A stretch of DNA of 64,000 nt from Paenibacillus validus NBRC 15382 (lineage in GTDB: Bacteria > Bacillota > Bacilli > Paenibacillales > NBRC-103111): the NCBI RefSeq assembly GCF_004000985.1, contig NZ_BIMH01000001.1, positions 310,001 to 374,000 on the forward strand, read 5' to 3'. The notes under the pieces were generated by a model, which was not told the origin of the DNA, searched no databases, and was given only the letters and a program-made list of their open reading frames with translations. This document shows positions 9,218 to 18,180 of this stretch, piece by piece. Numbering within the stretch: position 1 is the stretch's first letter; each line of letters opens with the position of its first letter. Both the position numbers and the translations under genes were made by a program.

Positions 9218-10710
9218 ACGCGTATATCCACCCCTTTATAGGGCTTGTGCGAGTAGACCGACGGAATTCCGTTCGATTTGGAATCTTTCCCCGACATGCG
9301 GTCTTCGCCCGATGCGTCGTTAATATCGCTTAACTTGGCCGGGTATGGACTTACTTTCATGGAAATAAATTGGTAACCAATCGATGCAAGACCTCCGGCA
9401 ATTTCTTCGCGGTACGACTCCAGAAGCGCCGCGGTGAACGAGGAGTCATTATGCACATGAAGGCTGACGATTCGATTCACCACCTGAACGTCCACTAACG
9501 TATCGCCGAGCGCTTTCATCTGCAAATCGAATACGAGCCGGCAATTGCTCGCATCCAGACCGCCCTTCTTCCCTTTGCGGGACTGAATGTGTATGGCGGC
9601 CGTCTGCGTGCCGTCCGCTTGAACAAGCGGAACGAACAGGGTGACATGGGAAAAAAGGGCGTTCCGGTCTGGACTCAACAACAATTGCTGACCTGTAATT
9701 TGCTGCACCGCCTGCTGGGCGGCCTGCTTGACCTCTTCCGATGCGTCCGGCACTTGCGCCAGCTGCATCAGCACGCTCTTCAGCGAATCGGCTTGTCTAT
9801 CTCTCGCTTCCGACGGCGAATCCGTCCCGAGCAGCTTGAACGCCTGATGCTCATGCTCGACGCCGATCGCTTTCATGATGCGCCCGAGCGCATGATGGCC
9901 TTCTTCGATCGGGCGCGCTTGTGCCGGATCGCCTGCAGGCGCGCTTGCTCCGCCGGGCTGCGCGGTGCCGCCTGCGGGCGCGCTCACGCTGCCGGGCTGC
10001 GCCGGGCCGCCTGCGGGCGCGCTTGCGCCAGTCAACTGGCCGCCGGCCTCTTTGACCTGCTGCAGCAGTACGCGTACCGCTTCAACCAAGGCGCGCGTCT
10101 GCGGAGACAATGCCTTCCCGCCCTGTTCTTCCTTCTCAACCGTGCGCGTTAATTGATCCAGCATTTCATGCAGCGGCGGGCCTTGAACAGCTTGTTTTAG
10201 AGAAGCTACGGTGTCCGGAGTCAGCGGAAGACCTTTTTGATAAGCGATCACAGCTGTCGGCAACCAGTTTTCCTGCGGAATGTCGGAAGACATCCGGGCC
10301 TGCAGCGCCGCAAAAGCCTGGACCGTTTCTTTCGACAATGCAACGCCGGACTGATGCAGCAGCTGAAGAAGCTGCCGGTTTTCTGGCGTATCGCTCATCC
10401 CCATCGATTTCAATACTTCCCCCAGCGAACCGTCGGCTATTTGAACCTGCGAGGTCTGCAGCGGCTTCAACACGATTTGACCGTCCTTCGACTCCGGCTG
10501 CACCTGCAGCATGGTCAATTCCCCTTGCTTTAACGGCGCTTCCAATTGCGCGCGTACCTGAACCCCGCTAATATTGATCAAGGCGTCCTGGTCCGAGAAC
10601 GTCTGCAGAACCATCCCTTTCACGACTTGCCCGGCCTTCAGTTCCAAGGACTTCGGCTCTTGAACCTGAGCGTCGCCGATCAAGCCGCGTAACAACCCGC
10701 TAATATTCAC
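9214..10710 (-). CDS. ylqG: YlqG, flagellar hook-length-control-like protein
   Basis: The protein (498 residues) resembles FliK-type proteins. It has a long, variable, Gln/Ala-rich N-terminal part and a C-terminal domain (about 380-470) with RLVFDLQMKALGDTLVDVQVVNRIVSLHV, as in the hook-length control C-domain. A short tandem repeat rich in Ala, Pro and Gly lies at about residues 230-260. The GTG at 10710 is preceded by AAGGAGG seven bases away, which is better than an ATG 42 bases upstream. It sits with ylqH far from any flagellar cluster. Its role is unknown. Confidence 0.75.
   Translation of the reverse strand: MNISGLLRGLIGDAQVQEPKSLELKAGQVVKGMVLQTFSDQDALINISGVQVRAQLEAPLKQGELTMLQVQPESKDGQIVLKPLQTSQVQIADGSLGEVLKSMGMSDTPENRQLLQLLHQSGVALSKETVQAFAALQARMSSDIPQENWLPTAVIAYQKGLPLTPDTVASLKQAVQGPPLHEMLDQLTRTVEKEEQGGKALSPQTRALVEAVRVLLQQVKEAGGQLTGASAPAGGPAQPGSVSAPAGGTAQPGGASAPAGDPAQARPIEEGHHALGRIMKAIGVEHEHQAFKLLGTDSPSEARDRQADSLKSVLMQLAQVPDASEEVKQAAQQAVQQITGQQLLLSPDRNALFSHVTLFVPLVQADGTQTAAIHIQSRKGKKGGLDASNCRLVFDLQMKALGDTLVDVQVVNRIVSLHVHNDSSFTAALLESYREEIAGGLASIGYQFISMKVSPYPAKLSDINDASGEDRMSGKDSKSNGIPSVYSHKPYKGVDIRV
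9931..10028 (-). repeat. 39-base tandem repeats inside ylqG
   Basis: Two full units and a partial third encode repeats of SAPAGG(x)AQPG(x)(x). All stay in frame, so copy number can vary without breaking the gene. Confidence 0.75.
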
Positions 10711-11107
10711 CGCTGCCCCTCCTTCGTCTCCCTGACCTGCCATGCCAACCATAACGATACTCTCGTATTTGAATTTCTGCGGAATGAACGGATTTTAAAA
10801 AATAACGGAATTTCCCATTACGCAACCTATATCCCGATTCACCTATCATAGCTCGGCCATGATCCTAACCGATAAACGGAAGCGCCTTGCTGCTCATGGA
10901 ACGCCCCATCCGCCTGCGTGCAATCGTTCCGGGCGCGCGCAGCCGCTGCATATGTCTGCTATTTGTTAATGCCTGTCCTAACGACTTCTCCATAACGTTC
11001 TGCCAGCTAAACGACAAGCCGGCCTGGGACGCTTCACTTCCTTCGCGCCCCTGCCGGCTTACGGTTCCGGTACTTCTATATATCGGCAGCAGCTGCCTGA
11101 CATTTCA
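10711..11107. other. Intergenic region, ylqG to rnhB
   Basis: About 400 bases without a supported gene. AAGCCGGC (11016-11023) and GCCGGCTT (11053-11060) form an inverted repeat with a 29-base loop, but no T run follows. No convincing promoter or riboswitch was seen. Confidence 0.5.
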
Positions 11108-11731
11108 CTAAAACAACACCTGCTGCTCAAATTCGATATTTCTCAAAAACGTTCGTCGGTGCAGCGGCGAAGCGCCGTAAGCGGCAATGCGTTCGCGATG
11201 CAGCTTGGTTGCGTACCCTTTATGTATGGCGATACCGTATTCGGGAAACTCCAGGTCCCAGGTTTTACACATCCGGTCTCTTGTCACTTTGGCGATGATC
11301 GACGCCGCCGCAATAGATTGACTCAACGCATCCCCATGGATGACGGCAAGCTGTTCGCAAGCGACGTCCACATTCTCCGCGTCGACCAACAGCATGTCCG
11401 GCTCCGGCTGCAGCTGCTCCACCGCTTTCTTCATAGCCAGCCGCGCCGCCTGCTTGATGTTGATTCGCTCGATCGTCGCCACGTCGACGACGCCGATGCC
11501 GATCGCCAGCGCTTGCTGCCGGATTACGTCAAACAGCGCTTCCCGCTTCTTCTCGCTCAGCTTCTTGGAATCGTTCACACCCTCCAGGACAAGCCCTTGC
11601 GGCAAAATAACGGCCGCCGCCACCACATCCCCGAACAAGCATCCCCGGCCGACCTCATCGACGCCCGCGATATGCCTTTTCCCTTGTTCCCATAACTTGC
11701 GTTCATAGTCCAGCATGACATCCAACCGCAC
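11108..11731 (-). CDS. rnhB: Ribonuclease HII
   Basis: RNase HII cuts RNA in RNA-DNA hybrids and removes misincorporated ribonucleotides. The 207 residues show the active-site DEVGRG at about 25-30, NDSKKLSEKKR near 54, LLVDAENV near 117 with its catalytic Asp, and the C-terminal Asp in ASIIAKVTRD near 147. The GTG at 11731 follows AGGGAGAG closely; an in-frame ATG at 11716 is a possible alternative. It is part of the rnhB-ylqG-ylqH-yraN group read on the minus strand. Confidence 0.96.
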   Translation of the reverse strand: MRLDVMLDYERKLWEQGKRHIAGVDEVGRGCLFGDVVAAAVILPQGLVLEGVNDSKKLSEKKREALFDVIRQQALAIGIGVVDVATIERINIKQAARLAMKKAVEQLQPEPDMLLVDAENVDVACEQLAVIHGDALSQSIAAASIIAKVTRDRMCKTWDLEFPEYGIAIHKGYATKLHRERIAAYGASPLHRRTFLRNIEFEQQVLF

Positions 11732-11870
11732 TCTCTCCCTAACTTGTCATGATGTACCATTATAACGCGAACACCGGCTTCTGACCATCCCTGAAACCGG
11801 AACTGTACGTACGCTTCTGCAGGCAAACGTCTTGCTCGTATAGGAGCGCGCAGCCTTTCGCAGCATATGG

Positions 11871-11900
11871 AAAAAGCCCGGCGTTGACTCGAACGCCGGG
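11871..11900 (-). terminator. Rho-independent terminator downstream of rbgA
   Basis: CCCGGCGTT pairs perfectly with AACGCCGGG around six bases; on the minus strand CTTTTT follows. Confidence 0.88.
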
Positions 11901-11964
11901 TTCACTCTTCTATGATTGCGCCGTCGCGCAAGGACTCGGTCTGCTGCGCATGCAGTTATACGCA

Positions 11965-11986
11965 AGAAAATCGCCGTTCTCGGCGA
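11965..11986 (-). terminator. First, smaller terminator after rbgA
   Basis: TCGCCG-AGAA-CGGCGA followed by TTTTCTT on the minus strand, 66 bases after the rbgA stop. It stands in tandem with the stronger hairpin at 11871-11900. Confidence 0.6.
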
Positions 11987-12051
11987 AGGCTCTCCGTTTG
12001 CTTTACCCGTAACGTCATCCCTCTATGCTACTGCGGCTGCTGCTCCTTCAG

Positions 12052-12927
12052 TTAAGCCTGAACTTCATCCGGCATTTCCAAAGTAATCCGCCCCAGCTTG
12101 CCTGCCCGAAGCTCGCGCAGGATGGCCAGAGATGCCTTCTCCAGGTCGACGCGTCCGCCGCTGACAAGCGCTCCGCGTTTCCGGCCGATCGCTTCCATCA
12201 AAGCTACAACCGCATCCGTATCGGACGGGTCGGCAGGCACCTCGTTGACGCCGAACCGCTCCCCCACCGCTGCCGGGTAGCGCGCGACCAAATATCGCAT
12301 CGCGAACAAGGCGATTTCTTCCGGCTGCAAAATTTCTTCTTTGATCGCGCCGGTAGCGGCGAGTCGGAACCCGACTGTCTGATCTTCAAACTTCGGCCAT
12401 AGAATGCCCGGCGTATCGAGCAGCTCCATCTCCGTACCGACCTTGATCCACTGCTGCCCTTTCGTTACGCCCGGCTTATCCCCCGTCGCCGCCACCTTGC
12501 GGCCGGCCATCTTGTTGATCAGCGTCGACTTGCCTACGTTCGGTATGCCGACGATCAGCGCGCGAATCGCGCGCGGATTCATGCCTTTGCGAATCTGCGC
12601 CTCGATCTTCGCAGACAGCAGCTGCTTGCTGCGCAGCAAGATCTCACGGGACGGGTTGCCCCCTACGGCGTCGATCGGCAGCGCGGGAAGGCCCTGATCG
12701 GCAAAAAATTCAACCCACCTGCGCGTAGCCTCGGGATCGGCCAAATCACTTTTATTTAACAGCACGAGCCGCGGCTTGCTCTGTAAAATCTCATCGATCA
12801 TCGGATTCCGGCTGGACAGGGGAATGCGCGCATCGAGCAGCTCGATCGCCAGATCGATCAGTTTCAGCTTGTCTTGAATTTGACGCCGCGCCCGCGTCAT
12901 ATGTCCCGGGAACCATTGAATCGTCAT
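12052..12927 (-). CDS. rbgA: Ribosome biogenesis GTPase RbgA (YlqF)
   Basis: RbgA is a circularly permuted GTPase needed for late assembly of the 50S subunit. The 291 residues begin MTIQWFPGHMTRA. The permuted order is visible: G4 LLNKSDLADP (about 56-65) comes before G1 GIPNVGKSTLI (about 127-137) and G3 DTPGILWP (about 175-182). A C-terminal RNA-binding helical domain follows. The ATG has GGCGAGGTGA upstream. Gene order lepB-rbgA-rnhB matches Bacillales. Confidence 0.96.
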   Translation of the reverse strand: MTIQWFPGHMTRARRQIQDKLKLIDLAIELLDARIPLSSRNPMIDEILQSKPRLVLLNKSDLADPEATRRWVEFFADQGLPALPIDAVGGNPSREILLRSKQLLSAKIEAQIRKGMNPRAIRALIVGIPNVGKSTLINKMAGRKVAATGDKPGVTKGQQWIKVGTEMELLDTPGILWPKFEDQTVGFRLAATGAIKEEILQPEEIALFAMRYLVARYPAAVGERFGVNEVPADPSDTDAVVALMEAIGRKRGALVSGGRVDLEKASLAILRELRAGKLGRITLEMPDEVQA

Positions 12928-12957
12928 GTTATCGTCACCTCGCCTAAGTATACATAA

Positions 12958-12984
12958 AGCCTGACCCGGTTAATGGATCAGGCT
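12958..12984 (-). terminator. Stem-loop at the lepB stop codon
   Basis: AGCCTGA and TCAGGCT pair, with two more G-C pairs and one wobble inside, and a short TTTA follows on the minus strand. The lepB stop codon is in the loop. It is probably a weak or partial terminator. Confidence 0.45.
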
Positions 12985-13554
12985 GATTTTATCGAGCGGC
13001 CAGTAAATGACATCCGCCCGTCCAATGATATGATCATACGGCACAAAGCCTACGCGGCTGTCCCGGCTGTCCAGGCTGTTCGAACGATTGTCGCCCATCG
13101 CGAACAAGCTGTTTTCGGGCACAGTTTGTTCCGCAAAATTGTTCAGTCGGTTATAAGGTACGCCCTTCTTCGCAGCTTCATCCAACGCTTCCTTCAAATA
13201 AGCTTCTTCGACCTGCGTGTCGTTGACGTACACTTTGTCGCCCTCTACCCGGACTTTATCGCCCGGTAAGGCGATGACGCGTTTTATGTAGTCTCTGCCG
13301 TCGGGAGCGAGGAATACGAGCACTTCGCCGCGTTTCGGCTCACGGAACTTATACAAAATTTTGTTCACGATCATTTTTTCGCCCGTGTAGAAATTCGGCT
13401 CCATAGACGGGCCTTCTACGACGAACGGGGAGCAAATAAGCCAGCGTATGATAATCACAAGAGCTGCCGCCAGCAGCAGCGCCTTCGTCCATTCCCAAGC
13501 TTCGTTCTTGACCGAATTCGCTTTTTTCACGGATTGTTCCTGTCCCTGCTCCAT
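12970..13554 (-). CDS. lepB: Type I signal peptidase
   Basis: Signal peptidase I cleaves signal peptides of exported proteins on the outer face of the membrane. The 194-residue protein has one N-terminal membrane segment (about 20-40, ALLLAAALVIIIRWLI), the nucleophile motif GPSMEPNFYTGE, the Lys motif RDYIKRVIALPGD, and the GDNRSNSLDSR box. The ATG at 13554 is nine bases after AAGGGGT; an ATG 21 bases upstream has no binding site. It follows rplS but the rplS terminator lies between, so some read-through or a separate promoter is needed. Confidence 0.96.
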   Translation of the reverse strand: MEQGQEQSVKKANSVKNEAWEWTKALLLAAALVIIIRWLICSPFVVEGPSMEPNFYTGEKMIVNKILYKFREPKRGEVLVFLAPDGRDYIKRVIALPGDKVRVEGDKVYVNDTQVEEAYLKEALDEAAKKGVPYNRLNNFAEQTVPENSLFAMGDNRSNSLDSRDSRVGFVPYDHIIGRADVIYWPLDKISLIH

Positions 13555-13582
13555 CGGCGTTCTACCCCTTTGCATCGTGCTG

Positions 13583-13617
13583 AAAAAATAGAACAGGGGC
13601 TTGTCTGAACAAGCCCC
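13583..13617 (-). terminator. Rho-independent terminator of the rplS operon
   Basis: GGGGCTTGT pairs with ACAAGCCCC around four bases, and TGTTCTATTTTTT follows on the minus strand. Confidence 0.92.
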
Positions 13618-13628
13618 CGGTGTTCTTC

Positions 13629-13970
13629 TTATCGAATTTCTTGAATTCTTGCTGCTTTACCGCGAAGGCCGCGCAGATAGTAGAGCTTCGCGCGACGGAC
13701 TTTACCACGGCGAGCCACTTCAATCTTGTCGATCTTCGGAGTATGAATCGGGAACGTTCTTTCAACGCCGACACCGTAAGAAATTTTTCTTACCGTGAAC
13801 GTTTCGCTGATTCCGCCGCCGCGACGTTTAATTACAACGCCTTCGAACAGCTGAATCCGCTCGCGCGAACCCTCGATAACCTTAACATACACTTTCAACG
13901 TGTCGCCAGGACGAAAGCTCGGAATGTCGCTGCGAAGCTGTTCCTTCGTAATCTCTTGAATCAAATTCAT
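13629..13970 (-). CDS. rplS: Ribosomal protein L19
   Basis: L19 is at the interface of the large subunit. The 113 residues show the family pattern [67 protein letters not shown], of which FEGVVI and the GVGVER turn are most typical, and a basic C-terminal tail. The ATG follows AAGGAGGGAGT. It has its own promoter and a possible autoregulatory leader upstream, and ends at the hairpin at 13583-13617. Confidence 0.98.
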   Translation of the reverse strand: MNLIQEITKEQLRSDIPSFRPGDTLKVYVKVIEGSRERIQLFEGVVIKRRGGGISETFTVRKISYGVGVERTFPIHTPKIDKIEVARRGKVRRAKLYYLRGLRGKAARIQEIR

Positions 13971-13984
13971 GGATGACTCCCTCC

Positions 13985-14080
13985 TTCCACACAGGTGTTC
14001 TTGCCGCTTCTTAAGATGCCTGTCTTTTCATTCGTCACGCGCAGAGGACCACCGTACTCGTGGCAAAATGCCACAACGTC
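13985..14080 (-). promoter_or_regulatory. Candidate L19 leader RNA in the rplS 5' region
   Basis: The about 110-base leader holds a GTGGCA/TGCCAC hairpin (14060-14075) and an ACAGG/CCTGT pairing (13990-14025) close to the ribosome binding site. Bacillales rplS genes are known to carry an L19-binding autoregulatory leader. The match here is by position and folding only. Confidence 0.4.
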
Positions 14081-14084
14081 AAAT

Positions 14085-14113
14085 ATCATAACATAAACTC
14101 GTGCATTATTCAA
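14085..14113 (-). promoter_or_regulatory. SigA promoter of rplS
   Basis: On the minus strand TTGAAT, a 17-base spacer and TATGAT, 60 bases after the trmD stop. Confidence 0.7.
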
Positions 14114-14172
14114 TATGAACTTCCGGATTTCTCCTGCTTTTTTGCCTATGTAATTTCGGTCGGACGAGTCCC

Positions 14173-14925
14173 TCAATCGGCTTCCGTCCGATCACGTTCC
14201 GCTTCGAATTCCGCCAGCCACTTGCGATCCTTCGGGGTAAGGTCGGCAGCTGCCAGCAGATCGGGCCGCTTCTTCCAAGTCCGGTACAACGATTGCTTGC
14301 GGCGCCACTCGTCAATATGTCCATGATGCCCGGAAATGAGCACATCCGGCACGCTCCAATTGCGGAATGTGGCAGGCCTGGTGTAGTGCGGATACTCCAG
14401 CAAACCGGTGCTGAACGAGTCCGTCACCGCTGACATTTCATTACCCAGGACGCCGGGCAGCAGCCGCACGACACTATCGATCACAACCATGGCCGGCAGC
14501 TCGCCGCCAGTCAGGACGTAATCGCCAATCGATAGCTCGTCGGTTACCAGATGCTCGCGAATCCGTTCGTCGTAGCCTTCGTAGTGGCCGCAGATGAAGA
14601 TCAGATGCTTGTCCGCTGACAGCTCCTCCGCTTTCTTTTGCGTAAAAGGCTCGCCCTGCGGGCACATGAGGATGACTCTCGGCTTCGTTTCGTCTTTTGG
14701 CGTTATGTCTTCCACCGCGGCGAAAATCGGATCGGGCTTCAGCACCATGCCGCCTCCACCGCCGTACGGGTAATCGTCAACCGTGTTATGCTTGTTGTTC
14801 GCGTAATCCCGAAAGTTGACGGTATGGAGCTCTACAAGCCCTTTCTCTCTCGCCTTGCCGAGAATGCTGGAGGTAAACACGCCTTCGAACATCTCCGGAA
14901 ACAGCGTCAGCACATCGATCCTCAT
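14173..14925 (-). CDS. trmD: tRNA (guanine-N1)-methyltransferase
   Basis: TrmD methylates G37 of tRNAs with G at position 36 and so prevents +1 frameshifting. The 250-residue protein starts [16 protein letters not shown]. It shows the trefoil-knot SAM-binding features [14 protein letters not shown] (about 54-67), [14 protein letters not shown] (about 111-124) and [13 protein letters not shown] (about 133-145). The ATG at 14925 overlaps the rimM stop as ATGA; a longer open frame upstream is only the rimM antisense frame. Operon: rpsP-khpA-rimM-trmD. Confidence 0.98.
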   Translation of the reverse strand: MRIDVLTLFPEMFEGVFTSSILGKAREKGLVELHTVNFRDYANNKHNTVDDYPYGGGGGMVLKPDPIFAAVEDITPKDETKPRVILMCPQGEPFTQKKAEELSADKHLIFICGHYEGYDERIREHLVTDELSIGDYVLTGGELPAMVVIDSVVRLLPGVLGNEMSAVTDSFSTGLLEYPHYTRPATFRNWSVPDVLISGHHGHIDEWRRKQSLYRTWKKRPDLLAAADLTPKDRKWLAEFEAERDRTEAD

Positions 14926-15446
14926 AGGTCGAGCAAGCCTTCCATTAATCGGGCTGTCACTTTCTTCCCTTCGACATCCACATCCAAAATGACGTCGTCG
15001 ATGTAAGGAAGCAGAAGCGGTTTGCCCTTCGGACGTTTCACGACCCACACGTCGTTGGCGCCGGGGGATAAAATCTCGGTAATTTCCCCGAGCGTTTCGC
15101 CCTCTTCCGTTACCACCGTACAGCCGACGATCTCATGATAATAAAACTCGCCGTCCGGAAGCTCCGACAAGTATTTTTCCTCGACCTTCAGCAGCCAGCC
15201 TTTGTACTTCTCCACCTCGTTGATATTCCCGAATCCCCGGAAGCGGATAATGAACATCGTTTTATGCTCCCGGGCCGACTCGACTGTGACAGGCAAGGTC
15301 GCCGATGAATTCGGATCGACGAACACCAGCTTGCTGCCTGCGGCGAAGCGTTCGTCCGCAAAATCGGTTTGCGGCACGATTTTCAATTCGCCGCGAATGC
15401 CGTGCGTATTGACGATTTTACCGACTGTATACAGCTTTTCGCTCAT
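14922..15446 (-). CDS. rimM: 16S rRNA processing protein RimM
   Basis: RimM helps mature the 30S head domain and binds S19. The 174 residues have the N-terminal beta-barrel ([16 protein letters not shown], about 7-22) and a C-terminal PRC barrel ([22 protein letters not shown], about 101-122, then [20 protein letters not shown]). AGGAGG lies 13 bases upstream of the ATG, a long spacing. The gene is coupled to trmD by a 4-base overlap. A terminator-like hairpin separates it from khpA. Confidence 0.96.
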   Translation of the reverse strand: MSEKLYTVGKIVNTHGIRGELKIVPQTDFADERFAAGSKLVFVDPNSSATLPVTVESAREHKTMFIIRFRGFGNINEVEKYKGWLLKVEEKYLSELPDGEFYYHEIVGCTVVTEEGETLGEITEILSPGANDVWVVKRPKGKPLLLPYIDDVILDVDVEGKKVTARLMEGLLDL

Positions 15447-15470
15447 CGTAATCTCAGGGCCTCCTTAAAC

Positions 15471-15501
15471 AAGAAAAGGGTTAGGAAGCAGCTCCTAACC
15501 C
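15471..15501 (-). terminator. Terminator-like hairpin inside the rpsP-trmD operon
   Basis: GGGTTAGGA pairs with TCCTAACCC around six bases, and TTTTCTT follows on the minus strand. It lies between khpA and rimM, genes normally cotranscribed, so it may reduce rimM-trmD expression relative to rpsP. Confidence 0.75.
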
Positions 15502-15513
15502 TCATCATTTCCA

Positions 15514-15744
15514 TTATGATACGATTTCAACCGAAACACGTTTCGATTCCTTCACTGCAGCAGAAGTGACCACGGTGCGAAGCGCCTTGGCAATGCGTCC
15601 TTGCTTTCCGATCACTTTCCCGACATCGTCGGGGTGAACGGAAAGCTCGAACGTAATATTGCGTTCGTCTTCGACCGTATTCACACGTACGTCATCCGGA
15701 TGATCGACAAGCCTCTTCGCTATTACGAGAATCAGATCTTTCAT
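15514..15744 (-). CDS. khpA: KH-domain RNA-binding protein KhpA (YlqC)
   Basis: A single KH domain fills the 76 residues, with the GxxG RNA-binding loop VIGKQGRIAKAL at about 44-55. In Streptococcus and other Firmicutes KhpA pairs with KhpB and influences cell size and division. It sits between rpsP and rimM as in other Bacillales. The stop codon lies just upstream of an intra-operon hairpin. Confidence 0.95.
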   Translation of the reverse strand: MKDLILVIAKRLVDHPDDVRVNTVEDERNITFELSVHPDDVGKVIGKQGRIAKALRTVVTSAAVKESKRVSVEIVS

Positions 15745-15766
15745 CGTACCCTCCGAATCTTACAGA

Positions 15767-16039
15767 TTACTTCTGCAGTTTGGATTCGTGAAACTTGGTC
15801 ATGATACCTGCTTTGCTGAACAGGCTGCGGACCGTATCGGAAGCTTGAGCACCGTTTTGAAGCCATTTCAGTGCTTTTTCCTCGTCAATATTTACAACAG
15901 CGGGTTGAGCCACCGGATTGTAAGTACCGATTTCTTCGATGAAGCGACCGTCACGCGGGGAACGGGAATCCGATACCACCACACGGTAGAAAGGAGCTTT
16001 GTGAGCGCCCATACGTTTAAGACGAATGCGAGTTGCCAT
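15767..16039 (-). CDS. rpsP: Ribosomal protein S16
   Basis: S16 stabilises the 30S body. The protein (90 residues) starts [38 protein letters not shown], which is the family signature. The ATG at 16039 has GGGAGGTG nine bases upstream; an in-frame GTG 12 bases earlier overlaps that site and is unlikely. The gene follows ffh by 60 bases on the same strand. Confidence 0.98.
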   Translation of the reverse strand: MATRIRLKRMGAHKAPFYRVVVSDSRSPRDGRFIEEIGTYNPVAQPAVVNIDEEKALKWLQNGAQASDTVRSLFSKAGIMTKFHESKLQK

Positions 16040-16098
16040 GTTAAAATTCACCTCCCTGATAAGATAAACGGCGTAAAAGCCGCGCGCCTTTCGGCTAT

Positions 16099-17466
16099 TT
16101 AGAACGGGAACTTCATCCCGCGGCCTAACTTCTTGAGGTTTTTCATCTGTTTGGCGCCTTTCGGCCCCATCATACTGGAGAACTGCTTCATCATCTTGCG
16201 CATATCGTCGAACTGCTTGATGAACCGGTTCACGTCCTGCACGGAATTGCCGCTGCCAGCAGCCAGTCTCTTGCGTCGGCTTGGACTCAGCAAATCCGGA
16301 TTTTGCCGCTCTTCCTTCGTCATCGACTTCACAATCGCCGCAATTCGCGCCATTTGCTTGTCGTCCACCTTGACGTCCTTCATGCCCTTGAGCTTCCCTG
16401 CCCCCGGCAGCATATCCAGGATCTGATCAAGCGGGCCGAGCTTCTTGACTTGTTCCATCTGATCGAGGAAATCGTCGAAGGTGAATTCCGCCTGCCGCAG
16501 CTTGCGTTCCATTTCCTTGGCTTTATCCGCGTCGATGCCGGCCTGGGCCTTCTCAATCAGCGTCAGCATGTCGCCCATGCCGAGAATCCGCGAAGCCATC
16601 CGCTCCGGATGGAACGGTTCGAGCGCATCCATCTTCTCGCCCATCGCCGCGAATTTGATCGGGCAGCCGGTGACCGCTTTAACGGACAACGCAGCTCCGC
16701 CGCGCGTATCGCCGTCGAGCTTCGTCAACACGACACCGGTCAGCTCCAGCTGTTTGTGGAAGCTTTCGGCAACGTTAACCGCATCTTGTCCGGTCATCGC
16801 GTCCACGACCAGAAGAATCTCGTCCGGACTAACCGCTTGGGCGATTTGCTTCAGCTCGTCCATCAAGTTCTCGTCGATATGTAAGCGGCCCGCGGTATCG
16901 ATGATCAAATAATCGTTATGATTGTCTTTCGCATGCTGCAGCGCTTGCCTCGCGATGTCTACCGGGCTCACCTTGTCGCCCAGCGCGAATACCGGAATTT
17001 TCAGCTGCTCGCCGAGCACCTGGAGCTGCTTAATCGCAGCCGGCCGGTAAATGTCCGCCGCCGCAAGCAGTGGACGGTGGTTTTGCTGCTGAAGCATCTT
17101 CGCCAGCTTCCCCGTCGTCGTCGTCTTACCCGCACCTTGCAAACCGGCCATCATGATCACGGTCGGCGGCTTGTTGGCGCGAGCCAGCTTGCTTTGCGTC
17201 CCGCCCATCAGCGCGGTCAGCTCTTTGTTCACTATATCGACGACGACCATGCCCGGCGTAAAGCTTTGCAGCACTTCTTGGCCGATCGCCCGTTCTCTCA
17301 CTTTGGCGACGAAATCTTTCACGACTTTAAAGTTGACGTCGGCTTCCAGCAGCGCGAGACGAACCTCGCGAAGCGCTTCGTTGACATCGTCTTCGGTCAG
17401 CTTTCCTTTGCCTCTCAGCTTGCTGAAGACGCTTTGCAGCCGGTTGGATAATCCTTCGAATGCCAT
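16099..17466 (-). CDS. ffh: Signal recognition particle protein Ffh
   Basis: Ffh is the GTPase and signal-sequence binder of the signal recognition particle. The 455 residues have an N domain (about 1-85), the G domain with G1 [15 protein letters not shown] near 108, DTAGR near 190 and TKLDGD near 248, and a Met-rich M domain (about 300-450) with [19 protein letters not shown] binding 4.5S RNA. The ATG opens [11 protein letters not shown]. It follows ylxM closely, the conserved ylxM-ffh pair. Confidence 0.98.
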   Translation of the reverse strand: MAFEGLSNRLQSVFSKLRGKGKLTEDDVNEALREVRLALLEADVNFKVVKDFVAKVRERAIGQEVLQSFTPGMVVVDIVNKELTALMGGTQSKLARANKPPTVIMMAGLQGAGKTTTTGKLAKMLQQQNHRPLLAAADIYRPAAIKQLQVLGEQLKIPVFALGDKVSPVDIARQALQHAKDNHNDYLIIDTAGRLHIDENLMDELKQIAQAVSPDEILLVVDAMTGQDAVNVAESFHKQLELTGVVLTKLDGDTRGGAALSVKAVTGCPIKFAAMGEKMDALEPFHPERMASRILGMGDMLTLIEKAQAGIDADKAKEMERKLRQAEFTFDDFLDQMEQVKKLGPLDQILDMLPGAGKLKGMKDVKVDDKQMARIAAIVKSMTKEERQNPDLLSPSRRKRLAAGSGNSVQDVNRFIKQFDDMRKMMKQFSSMMGPKGAKQMKNLKKLGRGMKFPF

Positions 17467-17504
17467 CCGTCGTCACCACCTTTAAGGAGGAATATCCCCC
17501 GCGT

Positions 17505-17855
17505 TTAGTCGAGTGTTTGCAGCCGATCCGCCAGCTCAAGCAGCTGACGCTTCTCATCGTCGGGCAGCGCGTCCGCTAGAGCGGTCATTCGCTCCAATAG
17601 CCGTCCGCGCTCCTCATGCTTGACGAGCAGATTCAGCTTCGATTCGTACTCTTCAAGCACGGATTCGGCACGCTTTATATGTTCGTAGACCGCTTGGCGG
17701 CTAATATTGAACTCCGTTGCGATTTCCCCGAGCGAATAATCGTCGTGAAAATAATGCTTCATAAACACTTGCTGCTTCTCGGTCAGCAGACGTTCATAAA
17801 AATCGAACAGCAGGTTGATCCGATTGGTTTTCTGGAGGACGCTCTCTTCCGACAT
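17505..17855 (-). CDS. ylxM: YlxM/p13-like DNA-binding protein
   Basis: The protein (116 residues) has a sigma-70 region 4-like helix-turn-helix: [36 protein letters not shown] (about 29-64), followed by a charged helix. In streptococci the YlxM protein binds and modulates the signal recognition particle. The ATG at 17855 is seven bases after GGAGGTGA; the open frame upstream has no such site. It is the first gene of the ylxM-ffh-rpsP operon and has a consensus promoter. Confidence 0.92.
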   Translation of the reverse strand: MSEESVLQKTNRINLLFDFYERLLTEKQQVFMKHYFHDDYSLGEIATEFNISRQAVYEHIKRAESVLEEYESKLNLLVKHEERGRLLERMTALADALPDDEKRQLLELADRLQTLD

Positions 17856-17907
17856 CCGCGCCTCACCTCCGTTAAGGTAAAACACTTTACAGCAGACAAC
17901 ATCACTT

Positions 17908-17936
17908 ATCATACTGAAACGATCAACAGATGTCAA
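17908..17936 (-). promoter_or_regulatory. Strong SigA promoter of ylxM-ffh operon
   Basis: On the minus strand TTGACA (17931-17936), a 17-base spacer and TATGAT (17908-17913). The -35 is perfect and the -10 differs at one base. Confidence 0.85.
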
Positions 17937-18180
17937 GCTTTTCTCCTTGTCAGGCTATAAGCGGAAGATGCGCGCCGCACGCCTTGCCCCTGCAGGACAC
18001 TCAGTCAACTGTTGGATGGCTCCTCAGGCTGATGCCGGGCTCGCGCCGACTGCTCTCCAATTGCAACCAGACTGTTCTCTGCTTTCGGATTGCTCTCCGC
18101 CAGCGCCCAAGATATACACACGGACAGGCCCCGGCCCATCCACGGTTTGGTCTCGGCAGCAGGCTTCCGCCTGTTCACTG

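Noticed and set aside
11016-11060. AAGCCGGC/GCCGGCTT pair as a terminator
   Set aside because: The loop is 29 bases long and no T run follows on either strand.
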